DNA of 64,000 bases from the NCBI RefSeq assembly GCF_028623165.1, contig NZ_CP117768.1, positions 806,001-870,000 on the forward strand, in the 5' to 3' direction. Below the pieces are notes generated by a model that ran no database searches, was not told where the DNA came from, and saw only the letters and a list, made by a program, of their open reading frames with translations. The stretch is from Nostoc sp. UHCC 0926 (GTDB lineage Bacteria > Cyanobacteriota > Cyanobacteriia > Cyanobacteriales > Nostocaceae). Position numbers and translations under genes: made by a program. Below, in pieces: positions 9,309 to 19,100 of this stretch; position 1 is the stretch's first letter, and the number at the start of each line of letters is the position of its first letter.

Positions 9309-9845
9309 AGAAATTTTCCTAAATAAATACTCTATATATGGCTGCTACTTGTCTTAGTAGCACGCCTTTTTTTAAAGATAATATTCCCTAGAAAAGTTCA
9401 CTAAAAATACTCAAAATTACAAAATGTAAATTTATATTTATATTTGTATAAATTATTACAATCTCCAAAATTACTAAAGCAAAAATCTCTAGAGGCTGCT
9501 AATCTTTTTTAAACAAAGATTCAGAACTTATACGGTTATAATTCAGCATAAAAATTATTAAAATAATATATTAACTACTGAATTCATCTTTGTAGACTAT
9601 AGCAACCTACTTAAGTGATGAAATATTAGCAGAAAAGTCAAGTCTGCCAATAATAAACAACTCTGTGCTAGATGACTTATTTCCTAGCAATATTTTTGCT
9701 AGTTTGCCATTTACCTTGCTTTTAATAAAGTTGATTTAGGCTGCTATATACCACATTTGCGTTTTTTGATATGTCTACTGACCAATATATAGCTAGTGTG
9801 GTGTGGGTTTTTCAACAGTTGGCTTTTTAATATAAGGAACAAAGT
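9309..9845. other. Intergenic region upstream of the phototaxis operon
   Basis: After the terminator at 9343-9371 this 537-base gap is AT-rich and has no open frame of note. It should carry the promoter of the five-gene chemotaxis-like operon. A ribosome binding site AAGGAA at 9834-9839 sits 6 bases before the ATG at 9846. I could not assign -35/-10 boxes with confidence. Confidence 0.6.
9343..9371 (+). terminator. Rho-independent terminator after murQ
   Basis: A 7-bp stem TGCTACT (9343-9349) pairs with AGTAGCA (9356-9362) over a 6-base loop. It is followed by CGCC and a run of seven T. It lies 35 bases after the murQ stop. Confidence 0.7.
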
Positions 9846-11048
9846 ATGACCCACTCGGAACTTATTCTTTCAAATAACCTAGTTAATGAATTTAAAAATT
9901 GTACTCAGTTGCAATACAATGGCAAATTAAATATTAAAAGTTCAAAGGGCAGCCAATGGACTTTTTATTATCGGCTGGGACGCATAGTTTGGGCAACAGG
10001 GGGAACTCATCCCTTCCGACGCTGGCGTAGACATATGATCCAAAATTGCCCTCAGATTGATGTTGATAAATTGCAGTTGCATTTGCAAGACGTATCAATA
10101 GATTACTGGGATTACCGCCTTCTAGAAATATTTTATAAAAAACAGAAAATTCAGAGAGAACAGATTCAGTCTATTGCTGAAAACACGATAGTAGAATTAT
10201 TATTTGACCTAGCTCTGCAAGGAAATTTTGCTTCTATAAGTTGCAATCGCAGCCAAGAAGTTATCTTAGAAACCCCAATGAGCTTCACGAGTGCAGAAAT
10301 GTCTGTAAAGCATATGCAAGACTCGTGGAAAATTTGGTCAGAAGCTGGTTTAGCAAATTTTTCTCCTGACTTGGCACCAGTCCTGCGGCGACCAGAACAA
10401 CTTCAGCAGATGGTAAGTCCATCTGTCTACAAAAACTTTGTCAATTTAATCAACGGCAAATTTACTTTGCGAGATTTAGCCGTGAAAATGAAGCAGAGTG
10501 TACTGCCACTCACCCGTTCGTTGCTTCCCTATATCCTTAAAGGAATCATTGAATTGGTGGAAGTACCTGACTTGCCCTTAGGAGTTGCTGAAGTCAACAA
10601 TAACTCTCCCACTACACAACCAAAGAAGCGGACTGCTCCACTAGTGGCTTGCGTCGATGATAGCCCTCAAGTATGTAAAATGCTAGAGGATATTATCACT
10701 TCCAATGGATTGAGGTTTGTGAAGATTCAAGATGCTGTACAAGCTCTACCAACCCTCATTCAGGATAAACCAGACCTGATTTTCTTGGATTTGATTATGC
10801 CAGTTGCCAGTGGTTATGAAATTTGCACTCAGTTGCGACGAATATCTAGCTTTGCCAACACACCAATAATTATATTAACAGGCAGTGATGGTCTTTTGGA
10901 TAGAGTTCGTGCCAAAGTAGTTGGTTCTACAGATTTTCTCACTAAACCTGTAGTGGCTGATAAGGTAATGGGTATAATACGTAAATATTTACCCACACCG
11001 AGTGTCCCCACGGACAAGAGTAAAGCTAATTTAGAGGTTTGTAATTAG
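9846..11048 (+). CDS. pixG: PATAN (PatA N-terminal) domain response regulator, PixG/PtxA type
   Basis: This 400-residue protein has an N-terminal PATAN/DUF4388-like region (residues about 1-250, with the motif FYYRLGRIVWATGGTHPFRRW near 35). A CheY-like receiver follows at about 266-385. The receiver has the acidic pair VDD near 270, phospho-acceptor Asp315 in FLDLIMP, and the Lys of FLTKPV. Such proteins (PixG, TaxP1, PatA relatives) are outputs of cyanobacterial chemotaxis-type pathways that steer type IV pili. It is the first gene of an operon in the order G-H-I-J-L, the same as the Synechocystis pix (tax1) locus and the Nostoc ptx locus. The start is supported by AAGGAA six bases upstream. 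Confidence 0.88.
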   Translation: MTHSELILSNNLVNEFKNCTQLQYNGKLNIKSSKGSQWTFYYRLGRIVWATGGTHPFRRWRRHMIQNCPQIDVDKLQLHLQDVSIDYWDYRLLEIFYKKQKIQREQIQSIAENTIVELLFDLALQGNFASISCNRSQEVILETPMSFTSAEMSVKHMQDSWKIWSEAGLANFSPDLAPVLRRPEQLQQMVSPSVYKNFVNLINGKFTLRDLAVKMKQSVLPLTRSLLPYILKGIIELVEVPDLPLGVAEVNNNSPTTQPKKRTAPLVACVDDSPQVCKMLEDIITSNGLRFVKIQDAVQALPTLIQDKPDLIFLDLIMPVASGYEICTQLRRISSFANTPIIILTGSDGLLDRVRAKVVGSTDFLTKPVVADKVMGIIRKYLPTPSVPTDKSKANLEVCN

Positions 11049-11638
11049 GGGAATTAAAGGCTATTTATAAACAAAATATTAAGTGTAGAGTGTGTGACGG
11101 TGCTACGTTGATACTGCAAGTAAAAAAATAAATAAAAATGCCGCCATGCAGTATGTGTTTTTGGTACGTTACGCTCCGCTTTAACCCACACTGTAAGTTT
11201 AATAATTACTTGATAAATGGTCTATTAGTAATTTTCATTGACGATTATTCATCAGAAAATTTGATTAACTTTAAAACTTAATTCCTGAATATAAAGCTAT
11301 TAGTAATAGCCCTAAAGAAATTTATTTTATAATTTATAGACTTTTCCACTTCAGTAGAAATTAAATTATTGAGGTGACAAAACTATTTAGTATTTAATAT
11401 ATATTAAGTTATGTTTATTACGTACTTTTTCTGAGGTTGATGCATAAAGATTGAATCAAAATTAGATAAATACAAGTTTTTGTATTTATGGCAGTCCTAT
11501 TTGAGTTATGAAATATTGGTTATGTGAAAGGGGTTAGGGGCTAGTCTCTAGTCCCTTCCATGTCTTTGTTGAGGAATCATTTAGGATTTGTATGTCTAAT
11601 TTGTTTACATTCTGATAAAACTTTAACGAGTAATTGCC
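11049..11638. other. Intergenic region between pixG and pixH
   Basis: This 590-base AT-rich gap is unusually long for an operon. Near 11150-11190 it carries a fragment of a common dispersed repeat (GTTACGCTCCGCTTTAACCC). At 11535-11553 there is a weak inverted repeat around GGGGCTAGTCTCTAGTCCC followed by T-rich sequence, possibly a terminator or attenuator. No open frame stands out. The gap suggests pixG may have its own transcript. Confidence 0.5.
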
Positions 11639-12001
11639 ATGAATACTGTTTTAGTTGTTGAAGATGGCTTAACTGATATGGAAATAATCAGCCGTTACTT
11701 GCAACAGGCAGGTTATTCTGTGATTAGCGCCATAAGTAGTGAAGAAGCTCAAGAGAAAATAGATAAAAATAAGCCAGATATAATATTTCTCGACGTAATT
11801 TTACCGGGTAAAAGTGGCTTTGAAATTTGCCGAGAATTGAAAACTAATCCCAACACTAGTAAAATACCTGTGGTTTTTTGTTCTACCAAAAATAGTGATG
11901 TAGATAAAATTTGGGGTAATATGTTGGGCGCTGATGGTTATCTAGCAAAACCGATTGATCGAGAAGAACTAGTGGGGATTTTAAAGCGATTAATTAATTA
12001 A
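11639..12001 (+). CDS. pixH: CheY-like response regulator, PixH/PtxB type
   Basis: This 120-residue single receiver domain is the usual CheY length. It has the acidic residues E8 and D9 (VVEDG), the phospho-acceptor D52 in IIFLDVILPGKSGFE, and the conserved K104 (LAKPID). It lies between the PATAN regulator and the CheW gene, so it is most likely the second phosphate acceptor or sink for the CheA encoded downstream. No strong ribosome binding site precedes the ATG. The product stops cleanly in TAA at the expected length. Confidence 0.9.
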   Translation: MNTVLVVEDGLTDMEIISRYLQQAGYSVISAISSEEAQEKIDKNKPDIIFLDVILPGKSGFEICRELKTNPNTSKIPVVFCSTKNSDVDKIWGNMLGADGYLAKPIDREELVGILKRLIN

Positions 12002-12134
12002 TTAGTAAAAATCTCGTCTTATAAATAAAGAACCACTATAAGTCACTATTCCGAAGATAGAACCTCTGCAAGCTAAAATAATAACTGCAAATAGTGCCTA
12101 AAGATAAATAATCAAAGACAAAGGATCAATAACT

Positions 12135-12608
12135 TTGGAAACCCAGGAAAAGTTTTTAAGTTTTAATTTGGGACTAAGGGATACAGCCGTAATTTCGTTA
12201 CAACACATCACAGAAGTTTTGCAAGTATCATTACCAGAAATATGTGGCGTTCCTCAGATGCCCAGTAGCGTCTTTGGTATTTATAACTGGCGCGGTGAGA
12301 TGCTTTGGTTAGTGGATTTAGAGGCAATGTTAGGTTATCCTCCAATTTCACAAGGATCAAATTTACTTTCAAGAATGATGGCGATTGTTCTAGAAAATAA
12401 GGGTAAGTATTTGGGACTATTGGTGCGACAGCTTATAGATATTGAATGGCTGGATACTCAGCAAATGAAACCCCCAACTACCGAATTATTTTATCCGAAA
12501 ATATCACCTTTTTTACAGGGATATTTTATTAATGATTCTGAAGAGATAATTTTTAATTTGGATGCCATAACGATTATCCAAGCTCCCATGTGGGAGATTC
12601 ATAATTGA
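12135..12608 (+). CDS. pixI: CheW-like coupling protein, PixI/PtxC type
   Basis: This 157-residue CheW-domain protein (FLSFNLGLRDTAVISLQHIT at the N-terminus; VFGIYNWRGEMLWLVDLEAML with the conserved G-x-x-x-W/RG pattern near residue 50) couples the MCP to CheA. The start is a TTG at 12135; AAGGA at 12121-12125 sits 9 bases upstream, which supports it. The next in-frame ATG, near codon 42, is too far in and would cut the domain. It lies between the CheY and MCP genes, the normal place in pix-type operons. Confidence 0.87.
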   Translation: METQEKFLSFNLGLRDTAVISLQHITEVLQVSLPEICGVPQMPSSVFGIYNWRGEMLWLVDLEAMLGYPPISQGSNLLSRMMAIVLENKGKYLGLLVRQLIDIEWLDTQQMKPPTTELFYPKISPFLQGYFINDSEEIIFNLDAITIIQAPMWEIHN

Positions 12609-12734
12609 ACGTTTGATAATGGGTGATTAGGCATAGTCTTTTGACATTTACTAATCCTTAATAACCAGATACTAGTTGATTATTCCCTGCCAAATATCTA
12701 ATTATTAGTCATAACAAATTTTGAGGTTAATCAA

Positions 12735-15700
12735 ATGACATTTTTGTATAACAATAGCCATGAAAATGAGCATCTAATCTCGGAATTAGAAAATTCCAAT
12801 GGTAACGCTAATATAGCCAATCTTGCTAGCAATGAAATATCTTTATTAAATGCGATCGCTCAGGAATTTAAAATTTGGCGGCGACAGTTGCAAGACATTA
12901 CAACTCATATGCGCCAAGCGCCAGACCTTGATACACTACTTAAAATCACTGTAGCGCAAATTAGAGAAAAGATTGGGTGCGATCGCGCCTTAATTTATCA
13001 GTTTACTTCTCTTGAATCAGGTAATGTTTTAGCAGAATCTAGAACACTAGGTTGGACACCAACTTTAGGTGAAAATATTCCAGGAATTATTTTTGGGTTA
13101 TATACCAATCAAGATTATATAGAATCTGTAGTTATTGACGATATCAATCAGATTCAACTTACCCCATATCAAAAGCAACTGCTAGAGAAATTTCAAATTA
13201 AAGCTAGTTTGAGTTTACCGATTTTAGTAGAAGGTAAAGTGTGGGGCTTGCTGGTAGTAAATAATTGCTACTCAACACGGCAGTGGCAAGAGGTAGAAAT
13301 TAGCCTACTATCTCAAATTACAACAGAACTGACCTACAAATTGCAGAGCTTTGAATTCCAAAAAGAACAGCAACAGCGGATACTAGCAAAAAAATCGGTA
13401 GCTAAAGTCATCGACAGAATTCTGCGGGTATCAAATGTTGATAAGCTTTTTCAAACAACCACTCAAGAAGTACGTCAATTACTAAAATGCGATCGCGTCG
13501 GAGTCTATCGCTTCAAACCTGACTGGAGTGGCGAGTTTGTAGCTGAGTCAGTGGGTAATGGCTGGATAAAAATGGTCAGCCCTGATTTTTACATGGTTTG
13601 GGAAGATAGCCACTTACAAGACACTCAAGGAGGACGTTATGCCAAGGGTGAAAGCTTTGTGGTAAAAGACATCTATCAAATGGGCCATGCTCAATGTCAC
13701 ATTGACATTTTAGAGCAGTATGAAATGAAGGCTTACATCATTGCGCCGATATTTTCTGGAGAAAAATTATGGGGTTTGCTGGCAGCTTACCAAAATTCTG
13801 GCCCTCGTGATTGGCAACCTTGGGAAGAAACCTTTTTGGCTCAGATTGGCTTGCAATTTGGTGTAGCTATCTCACAAGGGGAATATCTAGAACAAGTGCA
13901 GACGAAATCTGAGCAACTAGCTCAAATAGTTGAACAAGAGAAAGTTTTCACTAAGATAGTCAATCGCATCCGACAATCTTTAGATGTAGATAGCGTCTTC
14001 AAAACAACCACTCAAGAAGTGCGTCAATCACTGCGATGCGATCGCGTCGCTGTCTATCGCTTTAACCCTGACTGGGGTGGCGAATTTGTGGCTGAGTCTG
14101 TGAGTAATGGTTGGACAAAGCTGGTAGGTCCTGATATTAAAACCGTTTTAGATGATACCTACTTGCAAGAAACAAAGGGAGGTCGGTATGTCAGAGGTGA
14201 AAACTTTATCGTTAATGATATCTATAAAGTAGGACTTACTCCCTGTCACATTGAGATTTTAGAGCAGTTTGAAGCCAAAGCTTACATGATTGTTCCTATA
14301 TTCTTCGGGGATAAATTGTGGGGATTGCTGGCAGCTTATCAAAATTCTAGCGCCCGTGAATGGCGAACCTGGGAAGTGAACTTTTTGGTTCAGACGAGCT
14401 TGCAATTTAGCCTAGCTAAATCACAAATCGATTATTTGGAATTAGTGCGGTTGAAATCTGACAAATTAGCTCAGATAGCGGAACAAGAGAAAGCTGTCAC
14501 CAAAATCAGTAACCGCATCCGGCAATCTTTAGATGTAGAAGAAATCTTCAAAACAACCACTCAAGAAGTAAGGCAATTACTACGATGCGATCGCGTCGCC
14601 GTCTATCGGTTCAATCCTGATTGGACTGGCGAATTTGTAGCAGAATCAGCAGGTCATACTTGGGTAAAACTGGTAGGCCCCGATATCAAAACCGTCTGGG
14701 AAGATACCCACTTACAAGAAACTCAGGGAGGTCGATATGTCCAAGGGGAAAACTTTGTTGTAAATGACATCTATCAGGTAGGTCATTCTCCTTGCCACAT
14801 TGAAATTTTAGAGCAATTTGAAGTCAAAGCTTATGTAATTGTTCCTGTATTTGCTGGGGAACAATTGTGGGGATTGCTGGCAGCTTATCAAAATTCCGGA
14901 ACTCGTGATTGGAAAGAATCGCAAGTCACTTTGTTAGAACGCATTGGTAGCCAGTTAGGACTGGCATTACAACATACCGAATATTTGCAACAAGTACAAG
15001 CGCAGTCAGCAAAATTAGCAGAAGCAGCAGCACGGGAAAAGGCAGCCAAGGAGTTACTACAACAACGATCTATTCAACTCTTAACAGCCCTTAGACCCGC
15101 CCTCAACGGCGACTTAACAGTCCGCGCACCGATTACAGAAGACGAGTTAGGCACGATCGCTGACGCTTACAATAATACTCTGCAAGCACTGCGGCAAATA
15201 GTTCTCCAGGTACAGGGGGCTGCTCAACAAGTTGCCCAAACTTCTAGCAAAAGCGACGCTTCACTAGCAGGACTGACGAATCTGGCACAACAACAATCTG
15301 AGGAAATTACCGCAGCATTAGGCGAAATTCAACAGATGGTGGATTCTACTCAAGCTGTGGTGGCGAATGCTGAGTTAGTACAACTAGCAGTGCAACAAGC
15401 CAATCAAACTGTAGAGTCTGGCGATACTGCGATGAACTTAACTGTAAAAGCAATCCAAGGCATTCGTGAAACCGTTGCCCAAACCAGCAAAAAGATTAAA
15501 CGCCTCAGTGAATCTTCGCAAAAAATCTCCAAAGTGGTGAATTTGATTGGTAATTTTGCCACACAGACAAATGTACTGGCTCTGAATGCAGCCATTGAAG
15601 CTACTCGTGCTGGTGAATATGGCAAAGGCTTTGCAGTTGTAGCTGATGAAGTCCGTTCTTTATCTCGCCAGTCAGCAGCAGCAACTATTGAAATAGAAAA

Positions 15701-16043
15701 ATTAGTCCAAGAGATTCAAGCAGAAACTGGGGAAGTCGCAGTAGCGATGGAAACTGGTATTCAGCAGGTAGTAGAAGGTACAAATCTTGTCAGTAACACT
15801 CGCCAAAACTTGAATGCGATCGTTTCTGCAACTGCCGAAATTAGTCAGCTAATCGAGCGAATTACCGCAGCGACTCAAAAACAAATGACGCAATCTGTAA
15901 CAGTCACAAAATCAATGCAAGATGTAGCAGAAATTGCTAATAAAACTTTTGCTGAATCTCAAGAAATTGCTACTGTGTTCCAAGATTTATCAGGGATGGC
16001 GCAAGAGCTATTAACAACTGCTAGTAAATTTAAAGTCAAATGA
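12735..16043 (+). CDS. pixJ: Methyl-accepting chemotaxis photoreceptor with four GAF domains, three of red/green cyanobacteriochrome type (PixJ/PtxD)
   Basis: This is a 1102-residue soluble MCP. GAF1 (about 64-205) lacks the bilin cysteine; the aligned site reads LTPYQKQ. GAF2-4 (about 225-380, 408-563, 591-746) each carry the canonical Cys-His bilin-attachment pair: C321-H322, C504-H505, C687-H688. They also carry the LQ(D/E)T(Q/K)GGRY block known from red/green cyanobacteriochromes such as AnPixJ GAF2. The Trp and Asp that tune red/green domains are present in GAF2 (W289, D291) and GAF4 (W655, D657); GAF3 has Leu472 in place of Trp but keeps D474. The three repeat with an exact 183-residue period. 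A HAMP-like stretch (about 783-835) and an MCP signalling hairpin (NVLALNAAIEATRAGEYGKG) follow. No membrane segment is visible. The start is supported by GAGG at 12723-12726. Likely role: light sensing for phototaxis. Confidence 0.92.
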   Translation: MTFLYNNSHENEHLISELENSNGNANIANLASNEISLLNAIAQEFKIWRRQLQDITTHMRQAPDLDTLLKITVAQIREKIGCDRALIYQFTSLESGNVLAESRTLGWTPTLGENIPGIIFGLYTNQDYIESVVIDDINQIQLTPYQKQLLEKFQIKASLSLPILVEGKVWGLLVVNNCYSTRQWQEVEISLLSQITTELTYKLQSFEFQKEQQQRILAKKSVAKVIDRILRVSNVDKLFQTTTQEVRQLLKCDRVGVYRFKPDWSGEFVAESVGNGWIKMVSPDFYMVWEDSHLQDTQGGRYAKGESFVVKDIYQMGHAQCHIDILEQYEMKAYIIAPIFSGEKLWGLLAAYQNSGPRDWQPWEETFLAQIGLQFGVAISQGEYLEQVQTKSEQLAQIVEQEKVFTKIVNRIRQSLDVDSVFKTTTQEVRQSLRCDRVAVYRFNPDWGGEFVAESVSNGWTKLVGPDIKTVLDDTYLQETKGGRYVRGENFIVNDIYKVGLTPCHIEILEQFEAKAYMIVPIFFGDKLWGLLAAYQNSSAREWRTWEVNFLVQTSLQFSLAKSQIDYLELVRLKSDKLAQIAEQEKAVTKISNRIRQSLDVEEIFKTTTQEVRQLLRCDRVAVYRFNPDWTGEFVAESAGHTWVKLVGPDIKTVWEDTHLQETQGGRYVQGENFVVNDIYQVGHSPCHIEILEQFEVKAYVIVPVFAGEQLWGLLAAYQNSGTRDWKESQVTLLERIGSQLGLALQHTEYLQQVQAQSAKLAEAAAREKAAKELLQQRSIQLLTALRPALNGDLTVRAPITEDELGTIADAYNNTLQALRQIVLQVQGAAQQVAQTSSKSDASLAGLTNLAQQQSEEITAALGEIQQMVDSTQAVVANAELVQLAVQQANQTVESGDTAMNLTVKAIQGIRETVAQTSKKIKRLSESSQKISKVVNLIGNFATQTNVLALNAAIEATRAGEYGKGFAVVADEVRSLSRQSAAATIEIEKLVQEIQAETGEVAVAMETGIQQVVEGTNLVSNTRQNLNAIVSATAEISQLIERITAATQKQMTQSVTVTKSMQDVAEIANKTFAESQEIATVFQDLSGMAQELLTTASKFKVK

Positions 16044-16052
16044 ATTTTAGAT

Positions 16053-16101
16053 GTTGCGTAAAGTAGGAGCGCCGGAAGTCGACACTCCTACTTTACGCAA
16101 C
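16053..16101. repeat. Perfect 17-bp stem hairpin between pixJ and pixL
   Basis: GTTGCGTAAAGTAGGAG at 16053-16069 pairs perfectly with 16085-16101 across a 15-base loop. It begins 10 bases after the pixJ stop, and it has no T-run. Just downstream a 14-base unit (AAAATCACAAATTT) occurs twice before the pixL ATG. It could be a repeat copy, an mRNA-stabilising hairpin or an attenuator that lowers CheA levels. Confidence 0.8.
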
Positions 16102-16140
16102 AAATGCAAAATCACAAATTTAAAATCACAAATTTAAAAT

Positions 16141-19100
16141 ATGATTACAGATAAGGAAATTCGTGAGCAAGGATACATCTACTTTCTGGCTGAAGCCCCA
16201 GAATTAGTACAAATTATTGAACAAGAACTATTTAGCTTATCGGAAGGTTATAGCACTGCCAAAATTCATAACTTAATGCGGGCCACTCATACAATTAAAG
16301 GTGGTGCTGCTAATGTAGGGCTAGAAGTAATTAAGATGATAGCCCATTTTTTAGAAGATGTATTTAAGGCTTTATATAACCCAAATTTGGTAATTGATGC
16401 CGAATTAAAAACACTTTTACTACAAGCTTACGAATGTCTTAGCATAGCATTAAATACCGAATTAATAGGCAGTACTGTTAATGATGAAGAACTGCTCCAT
16501 CGAGCAAGTTCAGTCTTCGCACAGTTACAAGAAAAACTGGGTGATGCATTTGGTGCTGAGTCTCATATCCCCACTTCTGAGGAATTGGGGTTTGATATTG
16601 TGCAGTCCGTTTTTGAAGTAGGAGTAGAGCAACGTCTAAACAGTATTGCTGAAGCTGTTAACAATCCACCAAATAATGACGATTTTATCGAGTTCTTACA
16701 CTCTCAAGCTGAGGTGTTTCTCGGTTTAGCAGAATCTCTAAATTTACCTGGATTGGGAGAAATTTCCCAAACAATTCTGTCAGCGCTGCAAGCAAACCCC
16801 GCCCAGGTGCAGCAAATTGCAGAAATTGCCCTTGCAGATTTACAACAAGCACAACAATTAGTATTAGAAGGCGATCGCACATCTGGTGGAGAAACTTCTC
16901 CAGCTTTGCAAAAACTCACGACAGTGGCAAATAATGAGTTATCTAGAGAATTGCAAAATAATTCATCTGCTAGCACATTTATTATCAGCGAAGAACAATT
17001 TTACCAGTTTCTCACTACATCTGATAACAATAAAAACGAATCTGTAAAGCCAACAACTGCCAAGTTTTATTTAAAAGTAATTCGCTACATTTTTGGTTGG
17101 TTTAATCACCAGATGGAAATCCCAAAGTCAGAACTCAGTTTGACTTTACTTGTTCCCACATTAGAAAGAAAAAATATACTTAATTATATCGAAAACTGGC
17201 TGAAAAAGTTTCTTGATTTTGTCAAAGATAAAAAAGATAGTAAAAGCCTTTCTATTTATAGATATGGGATCATTCTAATCATCTTATTTGCAGTAGCTAA
17301 GTTTCAATATTCTGTTAATAAAGATGACAGCTACATCTCAGTGATTAAAATATTACAAAATCGAATTAATACATTAGCACAACAATATAAAAAATATCCT
17401 CCTATTACTAGTAAAGAGAAAAATTGGCTTGATAGTCCCAAATTACAAACACTGCTAGTTATTAAAGAAATATCTAAATCTCAATCTTCTCAAACAACTG
17501 ATAACCTACTAGAAGCAATATGGGGAGAAGAAGCTAGCCAAAATATTGCTGCTGAAATCGTGACGATCCAGACAGATAATTCTTCTGAAAAGCTTGATTC
17601 ATTAACTGTCACGGAGCAGGTAGTTATAGATGTTTCTGAAACAGCTATTGAACTCATGCCTGATTTAGCTACACAAATCAACAAAGAAATAGAAGATAAA
17701 TCACAGTATCTTCAAACTAAAAATTTTCGCCAACCTTCATTTATTCGAGTAGATACAGAGAGACTGCAACACCTCAATTATTTAGCAGGAGAATTGCTAA
17801 TTTACCAAAAACAGCGTAGTTTACAAGATGAACAAGTCAAAGAAATAATTGAGCAATTAATACAGCAACTAACTAGACACCAAACAACTTTAAATGAATT
17901 ACGTGATTTACCATTACAAATACAAAATATTACCTCACAACAAACGCAAAGTTTTGCAGTGAATTTTGACTCTTTAGAAATGGATGTATATACAGAATTT
18001 CATATGACATTGCATGAAGCAATAGAAGAGACACTGCAACTACAAGAAACCACCGAGTCTCTTGACTTACTCGTGACGCAAGCTGCTCAAATTAGTGACA
18101 AACAAGAGAATTTAACTCTTAATATTATAGATAGCTTAGTAGAAGCACGAATGTCGCCTTTGGGGAATATCCTGAATCGCTTCCCCCACATGGTAAATAA
18201 GCTGGGGAATGTTCATGCCAAACTTGTAGAATTGAAACTTACTGGTACTGAAGTACTAGTAGATAAAGCGATCGCCGAAAAGCTTTATGATCCTTTGTTA
18301 CACTTAGTGCGTAATGCTTTTGACCACGGGATTGAAGCTCCGCAAATTCGCCGAGAGCTTGGTAAACCAGAACAAGGTTTAATCGAAATCTGCGCCTATC
18401 ATCAGGGTAGCCAAACTGTTATCGAAGTTCGGGATGATGGTCAGGGATTGAATTTAGACAGAATTCGCAGAAAAGCTAGTGAATTTTATGCCATACAAAC
18501 TGAAGAAAAAACCAGAACTTATGCTTCTAATCTGGCTGAACCTGAACTTTTAGATTTGATATTTTCACCTGGATTTTCTACAGCTAATAAAGTTAGTGAA
18601 ATTTCTGGGCGCGGCATGGGTTTAGATATTGTACGGACTCAGATGCACGCACTCAATGGCTCCATTTCAGTTCAATTCTTACCCAACCAAGGAACAATAT
18701 TCATCCTCAAAATTCCTTTTTCTATGACTACAGAAAAATTAATGCTAGTTCAAGCCAAAGGTGTTGTTTATGCCCTTCTTTTGGACAGCATCGAAAAAAT
18801 ATTGATTCCCTCGGATCAGCAGATTAAACAAATTGAAGGCAAAAAAGTCTTACATTGGAACACAGATAATGATGAGACTATGGTCAGCCTCCGTCAGCTT
18901 TCAAAGTTGATAAATTATAATGGTTCATTCCTGAATAGTGCTACTTCATACAAAACATCAAATACTTCCGACGCAAGCATAGCGAAAAATCCGGTGCTTT
19001 TATTACGACGAAATCAGGGAACATTTGCTTTAGAAGTTGACCAAATAATCGGTGAACAAGAACTAGTAATCAGACCTTTAGGAAATGCGATCGCACCGCC

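Noticed and set aside
11520-11560. Terminator between pixG and pixH
   Set aside because: The inverted repeat is short and bulged, with no clear T-run; it is only mentioned in the intergenic entry.
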